From Marilutibacter maris (GTDB lineage: Bacteria; Pseudomonadota; Gammaproteobacteria; Xanthomonadales; Xanthomonadaceae), in the NCBI RefSeq assembly GCF_006546735.2, contig NZ_VICD02000304.1, forward strand, positions 1 to 64,000: a DNA stretch of 64,000 nucleotides, in the 5' to 3' direction. Positions 36,925 through 44,906 of the stretch are shown piece by piece; position 1 is the first letter of the stretch, and every line of letters starts with the position of its first letter. Below the pieces are notes generated by a model. It did not search any database. It was not told where the DNA came from and saw only the letters and a program-made list of their open reading frames with translations. Made by a program: the position numbers and the translations under genes.

Positions 36925-39021
36925 TTACCAGATCACGACCTGGTCGTCGCCCTGGCGGACCATCGGCTGGCCCGGCTTGCATTCGAACGCGGCGGCGAAG
37001 GCCGGCAGGTTCGACGGTGCGCCGATCGCGCGGAAGTTCGCCGGCGCATGCGGGTCGGTGGCCAGGCGCACCTTCAGCTCCTCGGGGGTGAAGTTGCGGC
37101 GCCACACGGTCGCCCAGTTGGCGAAGAAGCGCTGGTCGCGGGTCATGCCGTCGATCATCGGATCGTCGCTGCCCTCGGTGGCCGCCTTCATCGCGTCGTA
37201 GGCGGTCGCCAGGCCACCCAGATCGGCGATGTTCTCGCCCAGGGTCAGCTTGCCGTTGACGTGCTCGTCGTCGTTGGCCTTGTAGCCGTCGAACTGCGCG
37301 ACCAGCTTGTCGGTGAGGCCGCTGAAGCCCTTGGCGTCGGCGTCGCTCCACCAGTTCTCGAAGTTGCCGCTGGGTCCGAAGCGGCTGCCCTGATCGTCGT
37401 AGCCATGGGTCATCTCATGGCCGATCACCGCACCGATGCCGCCGTAGTTGATCGGCTCGTCGGCGTCGGGGTCGAAGAACGGCGGCTGCAGGATCGCCGC
37501 CGGGAACACGATCTCGTTCTGCAGCGGGTTGTAGTAGGCGTTGACGGTCTGCGGGCTCATGCCCCATTCGGTCTTGTCGACAGGCTCGCCGACCTTGGAC
37601 AGCTCCCACTTGTAGTTGAACTCCATCGCCGCCAGCACGTTGCCGATGTAGCTGTCGCGGCTGGTCTGCAGGCCGCTCCAGTCGCGCCACTTGTCGGGGT
37701 AGCCGATCTTCGGGGTGAACGCGGCCCACTTCTCCATCGCCTTGGTCTTGGTCTCGTCGCTCATCCAGGCCAGGTTCTCGATCCGGACCTTGAGTGCGTC
37801 GCTGAGATTCTTGACCAGCTCCTGCATGCGCGCCTTGGAGTCGGGCGAGAAGGCGACGTCGACATACAGCTGGCCCAGCGCCTCGCCGGCGCCGTTCTCG
37901 ATGCTGCCGAGCACGCGCTTGCCGCGCTCCTTCAGCTCCTTCTGGCCGCGCAGGGTGCGGTTGTAGAAGTTGAAGTTCTCCTCGACGAAGGCGTCGGACA
38001 GGTACGGCGAGGCGCCGTCGACGGCATGGAATCGCAGGTAGCTGCGCCACTGCTCGGCCGGCACGTCGGACAGCATGCGGCTGACTTCCTCGTGGAAGGC
38101 CGGCACCGCCAGCGAGAACATTTCCGGGGCCTGCAGGCCCTGCGACTCGAAGAAGCGGGTCCACGGGAAGTTCGGCGCCAGCTTGTCGGCGTCGGCCGGC
38201 GAGACCGGGTTGTAGTAGATCGAAACGTCGCGCGACATCTCCTCCTGCGACTTCGACACCGAGGCCAGGCGCTTCTCGAACGCGACCACGTCGGCGGCCT
38301 GCTTGGCGGCGTCCTCGGCGGACACGCCCGACAGCTCCAGCACCTTGGCCACGTGCTCCTGGTACTTCTGCAGCTTGTCGGCCTTGTCGGCGTCCTCGTA
38401 GTAGGTCTTGTCGGGCAGGCCCAGGCCGCCCTGGAAGGCGTAGGCGATGTTCATCGTCGAGTTCTTGAAGTCGGCCTCGGGGCCGAAGCCGAACACGTAG
38501 AACTGGCCCTTGGCGGCGCTGGCGCGCAGGAAGTCGGCGACCTTGTCGCCGCTGTCGAGCGCGTCGATCTCGGTCAGGGTCGGCTTGATCGGCTCGATGC
38601 CCTGGGCGTTGATCTTGTCCGCGTCCATGCCGGTGGCCCAGAAGTCGCCGACGATCTTCTCCACGCCGTCGGCGCCGGTGTCCTCGGCGGCCTGCTCGGC
38701 GATCTGGCGCTGCACCGCCAGCGAACGCTCGGCGAGCATCTCGAACGCGCCCCAGGAGGTGCGGTCGCCGGGGATGTCGTTGGCGGCCAGCCACTTGCCG
38801 TTCACGTAGCCGCCGAAATCGGTGCAGGCGTCCTTGCCGGTGTCGAGGTCGCCGGCGGTGAAGCTGTTGACCGGCGGCAGCTTGCTCTCGTCGAGGGTGA
38901 TGCCCTTGGCATCCGTGGCCGCGTCGGCGGAGGCGGCCGGGTCCTCGGTCTTGCCGCAGGCCGAGACGGCGGTGGCGATGGCGAGGGACAGCAGCAGGAC
39001 TTTGGGTGTGTTGAGGGTCAC
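36925..39021 (-). CDS. M13-family zinc endopeptidase, lipoprotein
   Basis: This 698-residue M13 metallopeptidase has the zinc motif HEMTH at 535-539 and GENIADLGG near 597. The N-terminus is a lipoprotein signal with lipobox VSAC, Cys22, followed by an acidic Ala/Asp linker, so it should be membrane-anchored facing the periplasm. It keeps more of the usual C-terminus than its neighbour (CKPGQPMV and a terminal Trp). It is clearly homologous to the 34683-36698 product across the full length, but with many differences, so the duplication is old. The natural substrates are unknown small peptides. Confidence 0.93.
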   Translation of the reverse strand: MTLNTPKVLLLSLAIATAVSACGKTEDPAASADAATDAKGITLDESKLPPVNSFTAGDLDTGKDACTDFGGYVNGKWLAANDIPGDRTSWGAFEMLAERSLAVQRQIAEQAAEDTGADGVEKIVGDFWATGMDADKINAQGIEPIKPTLTEIDALDSGDKVADFLRASAAKGQFYVFGFGPEADFKNSTMNIAYAFQGGLGLPDKTYYEDADKADKLQKYQEHVAKVLELSGVSAEDAAKQAADVVAFEKRLASVSKSQEEMSRDVSIYYNPVSPADADKLAPNFPWTRFFESQGLQAPEMFSLAVPAFHEEVSRMLSDVPAEQWRSYLRFHAVDGASPYLSDAFVEENFNFYNRTLRGQKELKERGKRVLGSIENGAGEALGQLYVDVAFSPDSKARMQELVKNLSDALKVRIENLAWMSDETKTKAMEKWAAFTPKIGYPDKWRDWSGLQTSRDSYIGNVLAAMEFNYKWELSKVGEPVDKTEWGMSPQTVNAYYNPLQNEIVFPAAILQPPFFDPDADEPINYGGIGAVIGHEMTHGYDDQGSRFGPSGNFENWWSDADAKGFSGLTDKLVAQFDGYKANDDEHVNGKLTLGENIADLGGLATAYDAMKAATEGSDDPMIDGMTRDQRFFANWATVWRRNFTPEELKVRLATDPHAPANFRAIGAPSNLPAFAAAFECKPGQPMVRQGDDQVVIW

Positions 39022-39179
39022 GGTGTACTCCGACCTTGCGAATGCGGGAAATGGCGGTGCCGGACCGGAAGCGCCGGGGGCACATCGCTTTCACCATAGC
39101 CCCGCCCCGGTGGTGACCGAAGGTGTCGAAGGTCATGGGCGCGGCGATCGGGCCGGGTGCCGAAGGCCCTGCCGGGGGC

Positions 39180-40589
39180 TCACAGGGCCAGGCTGTCGCC
39201 GGGCAGGGGCAGGTGGGCGGACACGCCCAGGCGTTGGCCCAGCTCGCCGGCGAGGGCCTCCCGCGCGCGCTCCTCGCCATGCACCAGGGCCAGCGACGGG
39301 TGGGGGCCCGCGGGGCCGAGGGGCGGCCCGATCCGGGCGAACCAGTCGATCAGGGCCTGCTGGCCGGCGTGCGCCGACAGGCCGCCGACGGTGTGGATCT
39401 GGGCATTGACCCGGTAGTCGCGGCCGTGGATGCGGACCCAGCGGGCGCGGTCGACCAGGCGGCGTCCGAGGGTGCCCTCGGCCTGGTAGCCGACGAACAT
39501 CACGTGCGCCTCGCGGCGTCCGAGGTTGTGTTTGAGGTGGTGGACGATCCGGCCGGCGGTCGCCATGCCGCTGCCGGCGACGATGATCGCGCCGGAGCGG
39601 ATCCGGTTGATCGCCATCGATTCCTCGGCGCTGGCGGTGAAATGCAGGTTGGGCAATCGCAACGGCGCGATCGGCGCGGCCCAGGTCTCGCGGGCGCGGG
39701 CGTCGAACAGTTCCTGGTGGCGCTGGTAGACCGCCGATACCCGCGCCGCCATCGGGCTGTCGAGGAAGATCCGCCAACGCTCCATGTTCCAACGGTCCCA
39801 GTGGCGCGCGAACCAGTACAGCAGCTCCTGGGTGCGGCCGACCGCGAAGGCGGGGATCATCACGTTGCCGCCGTCGCGCCAGGCCGCGTCCAGGATCTCG
39901 CCGATCTCGGTGACGGTCGCCGGGCGATCGCGGTGGTCGCGGTCGCCGTAGGTCGACTCCATCAGCACCAGGTCGGCCTGTGCGATCGCCGCCGGGTCGC
40001 GCAGGATCGGTGCGCCGCGGGGGCCCAGGTCGCCGGAGTAGACCAGGGTGCGGCCCTGCGCGCGCAGCTCCAGCACGCTGGAACCGAGGATGTGCCCGGC
40101 CTCGCGCAGGGTCAGCTCGACGCCGGGCAGGATCTCCTCGGGGCTGTCGTAGTCCAGCGGCCGCAGCCGTTCCAGCGCGGCCTCCACGTCGGCGCGCGAA
40201 AACAACGGTACCGCCTCGGGTTCGCCGCGCCGGCGCCTGCGATTGAAGCGTTCGGCCTCGCCCTCGGCGATCGAGGCGGCGTCCAGCAGCATGATCGGCA
40301 GCAGGTCGGCGGTCGCGGCCTGGGCCAGGATCGGGCCGCGGAAGCCGCGCCGGACCAGCAACGGTACCCGGCCGACATGGTCGATATGGGCATGGCTGAG
40401 TATCAGCGCATCGATCGCGCCCGGCTCGAACCCGAAGGCGTCCGCATTGCGGGCCTCGGCCGTGGGGCTGCCCTGGATCATGCCGCAGTCCAGCAGCAGG
40501 CGGTGCCCGGCCACCTCCAGTTCGTGCATGGAACCGGTCACTTCGCCGGCCGCTCCGTGGAAACGTACCCGCATCGCAATCGCCCGCAT
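39180..40589 (-). CDS. Beta-CASP metallo-beta-lactamase nuclease (Ysh1/CPSF-like)
   Basis: This 469-residue protein combines a metallo-beta-lactamase core with a beta-CASP insertion, the signature of RNA-processing nucleases. Visible motifs: SHAHIDHVGRVP near residue 65 (HxHxDH), GHILGSSVLEL near 165, YSGDLGPRG near 184, ESTYGDRDH near 205, then beta-CASP elements IPAFAVGRTQELLYW, AGSGMATAGRIVHHL and a late VHGEE His. Length and motif order match the bacterial exonuclease group related to eukaryotic Ysh1. Start may be ATG 40589 or 40574. It is divergent from the hydroxylase gene with only 43 bases between. Confidence 0.88.
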   Translation of the reverse strand: MRAIAMRVRFHGAAGEVTGSMHELEVAGHRLLLDCGMIQGSPTAEARNADAFGFEPGAIDALILSHAHIDHVGRVPLLVRRGFRGPILAQAATADLLPIMLLDAASIAEGEAERFNRRRRRGEPEAVPLFSRADVEAALERLRPLDYDSPEEILPGVELTLREAGHILGSSVLELRAQGRTLVYSGDLGPRGAPILRDPAAIAQADLVLMESTYGDRDHRDRPATVTEIGEILDAAWRDGGNVMIPAFAVGRTQELLYWFARHWDRWNMERWRIFLDSPMAARVSAVYQRHQELFDARARETWAAPIAPLRLPNLHFTASAEESMAINRIRSGAIIVAGSGMATAGRIVHHLKHNLGRREAHVMFVGYQAEGTLGRRLVDRARWVRIHGRDYRVNAQIHTVGGLSAHAGQQALIDWFARIGPPLGPAGPHPSLALVHGEERAREALAGELGQRLGVSAHLPLPGDSLAL

Positions 40590-40632
40590 GGTCGACGTTC
40601 CCGAACAGTAGCAGGCCGGCGGCCGTTGCGGC

Positions 40633-41604
40633 ATGTCAGACTGTGGCCCTGCGGAACACGAGGCGGAGACGGCGTTGGGCGGCATCGAGGACGGGTTCAT
40701 CCAGCAGATCGAAGCTGCCGGCGACGTTGCGGCGGTGGTCGCGGCCTGCCGTTGGCTGGAGGCGCGCGGCGGGACCGGGCCGTTCGACCGTCAGCGCCTG
40801 CAGGCACGGCTGCCGGAGCTGCTGCACCGGCACCTGGCCGGGGTCTGCGAGCATCCGGGATTCCGGCTCTGGCTGGATGTCTATTTCGGGCGCCGTCCGG
40901 CCGCGTTCCGGTCGCCGCTGCAGCAGCCCAGCTATCTGTACTACCCGGCACTGGAGCCGCAGGCCTGGTTCGACGCCGGCAGCATGCCGGAACTGGCCCC
41001 GCTGGAGGCCCGGCTTCCGGCCTTGCGCGAGGAGCTGCTCGCGGTGCTGGCCGATGCGGGGGGCTTCTCGCCCTATGTCTCCGCCGAGGCCTCGCGCAGC
41101 CCGACCTGGGCCGCCCTGGCCGATCGGCCCGATTGGTCGGCCCTGCACCTGCTGCGGCGCGGGCAGTGGAACCGAGCGCTGATGGCCCGATTGCCGCTGA
41201 CCGATGCGTTTCTGGCCGAGGCGCCGCTGGCGCAGTGTCCGCCGCACGCGCCGGAATGCTTCGTTTCGCGGCTCAGGCCCGGGGTCGAGCTGCCGCCGCA
41301 CCATGGCCTGTCCAATATCAAGCTCACCGTTCATCTGCCCGTCGACCTGCCGCCGTCCGGCTGCAGCATCACCGTCGCCGGCGAGACCCGCTGCTGGGAG
41401 TACGGCCGTTTCCTGGCCTTCGACGACTCGTTCCTGCACAGCGCGGCCAATCTTTCCGGGCACGAGCGCACGGTGCTGATCTTCGACGTCTGGCATCCGC
41501 GGCTGGCGGACCCGGAGCGGCGTGCGCTCGCCCACGCGGTTGCGGTCCTGGACGAGGTGCAGACGACGATGGCTCGGATCGACGGCAAGGCTTCCGCAAG
41601 CTGA
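40633..41604 (+). CDS. Aspartyl/asparaginyl beta-hydroxylase-domain protein
   Basis: This 323-residue protein has a C-terminal Asp/Asn beta-hydroxylase (cupin-type Fe(II)/2-oxoglutarate dioxygenase) domain. Candidate iron ligands are His223 in PPHHGLSN and His269 in DDSFLHSAANL, 46 residues apart, the same distance as in mammalian AspH. LTVHLPVDLP and RTVLIFDVWHP (2-oxoglutarate-binding region) complete the pattern. The N-terminal 150 residues are helical and unassigned. Bacterial homologs often modify lipid A or natural products, so protein hydroxylation should not be assumed. It begins 43 bases from the divergent nuclease gene. Confidence 0.87.
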   Translation: MSDCGPAEHEAETALGGIEDGFIQQIEAAGDVAAVVAACRWLEARGGTGPFDRQRLQARLPELLHRHLAGVCEHPGFRLWLDVYFGRRPAAFRSPLQQPSYLYYPALEPQAWFDAGSMPELAPLEARLPALREELLAVLADAGGFSPYVSAEASRSPTWAALADRPDWSALHLLRRGQWNRALMARLPLTDAFLAEAPLAQCPPHAPECFVSRLRPGVELPPHHGLSNIKLTVHLPVDLPPSGCSITVAGETRCWEYGRFLAFDDSFLHSAANLSGHERTVLIFDVWHPRLADPERRALAHAVAVLDEVQTTMARIDGKASAS

Positions 41605-41926
41605 CCGGCGGCGCATGCGGCGCTGGCGCGGTGCGGGCCATTCGCGTAGAGTGCCCCGCGTACAGCGTACGGTGACCGCCCGCAAGGGCACGTTTCCCAG
41701 GCAAGTCCGCTGCGCCTTCCGGTCCAGACCGGTCCACCTCCCGATACGCGGACGCGTAGGGGGTGGACGCAGCCACTCACTCCGCACGTCCTTCGTCGCG
41801 CTGACACGGCATGGAGCGTCCATGCCGTCACCGAACAACCTATGCACGATCATTCGCAGCGCGGCTTCAGGGAAGGCTCCGGATGACCACCGCACCTGTG
41901 TGCGGCACGCATTTTTGGAGCATTGC
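41605..41926 (+). promoter_or_regulatory. Long leader/intergenic region of the RNA helicase gene
   Basis: This 322-base gene-free stretch includes a perfect 10-bp hairpin (41806-41815 with 41819-41828, core GGCATGGA/TCCATGCC) and a smaller CGTAC...GTACG dyad near 41657. DEAD-box helicase genes often carry structured leaders that the helicase itself or cold controls; here that is inference. No promoter could be fixed. Confidence 0.4.
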
Positions 41927-43249
41927 ATGTCTTTCGAATCCCTCGGGCTCGCGCCCGCGTTGCTGCGCGCGTTGTCCGAACAGGGCTATACCTCGCCGAC
42001 GCCGATCCAGGCCGAAGCGATCCCGCTGATCCTGGACGGCCACGACCTGCTCGGCGGCGCCCAGACCGGCACCGGCAAGACCGCGGCTTTCAGCCTGCCG
42101 CTGCTGAACCGCCTGTCCAAGCAGACCCCGGCGCGCGGCCCGCGCAAGCCGCGCGTGCTGGTACTGGTCCCGACCCGCGAGTTGGCCGTGCAGGTGCACG
42201 ACAATCTGCGCGGCTATGGCCGTCATCTGCAGGTCGCGAGCTGCACGATCTTCGGCGGCGTCGGCATGGGCCCGCAGGTCGACGCGCTGCGTCGCGGCGT
42301 CGACGTGCTGATCGCCACCCCCGGCCGTCTGATCGACCACATGGAGCGCGGCAGTGCGCGTCTGGACGGCATCGAGGTGCTGGTGATGGACGAGGCCGAC
42401 CGCATGCTCGACATGGGCTTCCTGCCGGCGATCAAGCGCATCCTCGGCAAGTTGCCGCGTGAGCGTCAGACCCTGCTGTTCTCGGCCACCTTCGAGACCC
42501 AGCTGAAGGCGCTGGCGCTGGAGTTCATGCGCGATCCCAAGCAGGTGCAGGTGGCGGCCAACAACACCATCGCCGAGACCATCGCCCACCGGGCCCACCC
42601 GGTCGACGCCGAGCGCAAGCGCGACCTGCTGATCGACATCCTGGCCGAGCGCCACACCGACCAGGTGATCGTGTTCGGCCGCACCAAGCACGGCTGCAAC
42701 CGGCTGGCGGAACAGCTGGAGAAGTCCGGCATCCGCGCGGTCGCGATCCACGGCAACAAGAGCCAGGCGCAGCGGCAGAAGGCGCTCAACGCGTTCAAGG
42801 CGGCCAAGGCGCGGGTGCTGGTCGCCACCGATGTCGCCGCGCGCGGCCTGGACATCCCGAACCTGCCGCTGGTGATCAATTTCGATCTGCCGATGGTGGC
42901 CGAGGACTACGTTCACCGGATCGGCCGTACCGGCCGCAACGGCGCGCAGGGCGAGGCGCTGTCGCTGGTTTCGCACGACGAGGGCGGACTGCTGCGGCAG
43001 ATCCAGCGGGTGCTGAAGAAGGACGTCGAGCTGGCGGACTTCCCCGGTTACGCGCCGAGCCAGCCGCTGCGGCTGGATGTCCCGCTGCCGAACCCGCGCA
43101 GCAAGCGCGGCGGCGGTGGTGGCGCGCGCAAGCCGGCCCATCGCCCCCATGCCAAGCCGGCGTCGCGGCATGCCCATGCCGGACCGAAGCCGGGGCGTGG
43201 CGAACGCAGCGGCCGCAACCGCCGCCGCAGCGGTCAGGGCTCCGCCTGA
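41927..43249 (+). CDS. rhlE: DEAD-box ATP-dependent RNA helicase (RhlE-like)
   Basis: This 440-residue helicase carries all standard motifs: Q-motif (GYTSPTPIQ near 23), AQTGTGKT near 50, PTRELA, DEADRMLDMGF (DEAD box near 155), SATFE, ATDVAARGLDIP and HRIGRTGRNG. The C-terminus (about 385-440) is a Gly/Arg/Lys/His-rich basic tail, usual for RhlE proteins and used in RNA binding. ATG 41927 follows TTGGAG; earlier in-frame codons lie in the leader region. RhlE acts in ribosome assembly and RNA turnover. Exact subfamily rests on the overall look, as related DEAD-box proteins share these motifs. Confidence 0.93.
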   Translation: MSFESLGLAPALLRALSEQGYTSPTPIQAEAIPLILDGHDLLGGAQTGTGKTAAFSLPLLNRLSKQTPARGPRKPRVLVLVPTRELAVQVHDNLRGYGRHLQVASCTIFGGVGMGPQVDALRRGVDVLIATPGRLIDHMERGSARLDGIEVLVMDEADRMLDMGFLPAIKRILGKLPRERQTLLFSATFETQLKALALEFMRDPKQVQVAANNTIAETIAHRAHPVDAERKRDLLIDILAERHTDQVIVFGRTKHGCNRLAEQLEKSGIRAVAIHGNKSQAQRQKALNAFKAAKARVLVATDVAARGLDIPNLPLVINFDLPMVAEDYVHRIGRTGRNGAQGEALSLVSHDEGGLLRQIQRVLKKDVELADFPGYAPSQPLRLDVPLPNPRSKRGGGGGARKPAHRPHAKPASRHAHAGPKPGRGERSGRNRRRSGQGSA

Positions 43250-43283
43250 GTCCGGACCGGGGACCGCGGAGGCGCGTCGCCGG

Positions 43284-44906
43284 TCATGCCGGCGACGCCA
43301 GCATGTAACCGTCGCGACCGTTCTGCTTGGTCCGGTACAGCGCCGCGTCGGCCTGTTCCAGCATCGTCCGCGGCGAGGTCGCCGCATCGGGAATGCAGGT
43401 GCAGATGCCGATGCTCAAGCCGGTGGACACCGGTTGTTCGCGTATGGTGGCCAGGATGCCCTCGGCGATCCGGCCCGCGCCCGCGGCCGGGGTATCCGGC
43501 AGGACCAGGGCGAACTCGTCGCCGCCGAAGCGCGCGGCGAGGTCGCCACTGCGGCGGGCATGGCGCGCGATCGCCTGGGCGACCAGCATCAACAGGCGGT
43601 CGCCGGCCAGGTGGCCCTCGCTGTCGTTGTAACGCTTGAAGTGGTCGACATCGATCAGCAGCAGCGACAGCGGTGACTGCGCCCGTCTGGCGGCGGCGAT
43701 CCGGCGCTCCAGCACGGCGTCGAAGTAACGGCGGTTGGCGAGCAGGGTCAGGGTGTCGAAGTTGGCCTGCCGCCGCCAGTGCAGCAGGTGGCGACCCATC
43801 CACAGCAGGTGGGTCGCGGCGACCACCATCGCCGCCGGCATCGGCGCGAACCAGGTGTTGCCCAGCCGCATCATCGCGATGCTGATGGCGAGCATCACGC
43901 CGACACCGGCGATTGCCGCCGACAGCGGTCGCATCACGCCCGGGGACAGCGACAGCAGGGTGCACATGAACACCAGCAGGCCGACGATGGCCGCCTGCGG
44001 CAGCGGCGCCAGCGGCACGATCGCGCGCTGGTGCAACAGCATGCTTGCGATGTTGGCGTGGTATTCGACGCCGTTCATGGGCAGGCCGGACATCGGGGTC
44101 CGGAACCCGGGCGCGATGCCGGTCGCGGTGACCCCGACCACCACCCAGCGGTCGCGCAGGGCGTCGTCGGGCACGCGGCCCTCGAGCACGTCGATGTAGG
44201 ACAGCTCGGGGAAGCTGCCGGGCGGACCGGCGTAGCGGATCCGCACGCGGTGATCGCGAACCCACTGGTACGGCGAACCGTCCAGCCCGGTGGGGCGGCG
44301 CACGCCGGGCACATCGGCGCCGATCGCGGTGGGGTCGAGCTGCAGCAGCGCCAGCGCCAGCGCCGGCCAGCGCGACTGGCCCAGACCGGCGTGCAGGTAC
44401 AGCTCGCGCGCCGAGCCCGTCGGCTCCAGTTCCACGTCGGTATGGCCGATCGCCGCCACCCTGGAGGCGATCACCGGGTTCGGCAGCACCTCGATTGGCG
44501 GTCCGCTCTGGTTCTGCATCGTGGCGATGACCGGCAGCACCACCCGGCCGTTGCGTTCGATCGCTTCCGCCAGGCGGACATCGTTGGCCGGATCGATGCG
44601 ATCGGGTTCGGACAGGATCAGGTCGAACGCGATGCCGCGCACGCCGCTGTCGCGCAGGCGGTCGAGCAACTGCGCATGGACATTGCGCGGCCACGGCCAC
44701 TGGCCGATCACGCCGAGGCTGCGGTCGTCGACCGCGATCATCGCCACGTCGTTGCCGACCGGGTATCCCCAGTGTGACGCGTGCAGGTCGTAGAACAGGT
44801 CGTCGGCGCGATGGGTGACGTCGCCGAGGCTGAGCGCAGCCGCGACGGTGGCGGCGATGGCGGCCAGTGTCGCCCGCCACGTCCACGGCAGCCCGTTTTC
44901 GTTCAC
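43284..44906 (-). CDS. CHASE2-GGDEF diguanylate cyclase
   Basis: This 540-residue protein has an N-terminal helix, an extracytoplasmic CHASE2 sensory domain (about 30-310; DDLFYDLHASHWGYPVGNDVAMIAVDDRSL, then GIAFDLILSEPD), three C-terminal helices (about 318-395) and a GGDEF domain. GGDEF is intact at 461-465, preceded by an RSGD inhibitory site five residues upstream, so it should be an active, product-inhibited cyclase. It starts with GTG 44906, which overlaps the stop of the FecR/LysM gene (GTGA). CHASE2 domains are commonly paired with FecR proteins, so the two probably form one envelope-sensing unit. Confidence 0.92.
   Translation of the reverse strand: MNENGLPWTWRATLAAIAATVAAALSLGDVTHRADDLFYDLHASHWGYPVGNDVAMIAVDDRSLGVIGQWPWPRNVHAQLLDRLRDSGVRGIAFDLILSEPDRIDPANDVRLAEAIERNGRVVLPVIATMQNQSGPPIEVLPNPVIASRVAAIGHTDVELEPTGSARELYLHAGLGQSRWPALALALLQLDPTAIGADVPGVRRPTGLDGSPYQWVRDHRVRIRYAGPPGSFPELSYIDVLEGRVPDDALRDRWVVVGVTATGIAPGFRTPMSGLPMNGVEYHANIASMLLHQRAIVPLAPLPQAAIVGLLVFMCTLLSLSPGVMRPLSAAIAGVGVMLAISIAMMRLGNTWFAPMPAAMVVAATHLLWMGRHLLHWRRQANFDTLTLLANRRYFDAVLERRIAAARRAQSPLSLLLIDVDHFKRYNDSEGHLAGDRLLMLVAQAIARHARRSGDLAARFGGDEFALVLPDTPAAGAGRIAEGILATIREQPVSTGLSIGICTCIPDAATSPRTMLEQADAALYRTKQNGRDGYMLASPA

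Noticed and set aside
41811-42029. A 72-codon frame overlapping the start of rhlE
   Set aside because: It is out of frame with rhlE, Arg-rich, and has no ribosome site; the rhlE reading is far stronger.
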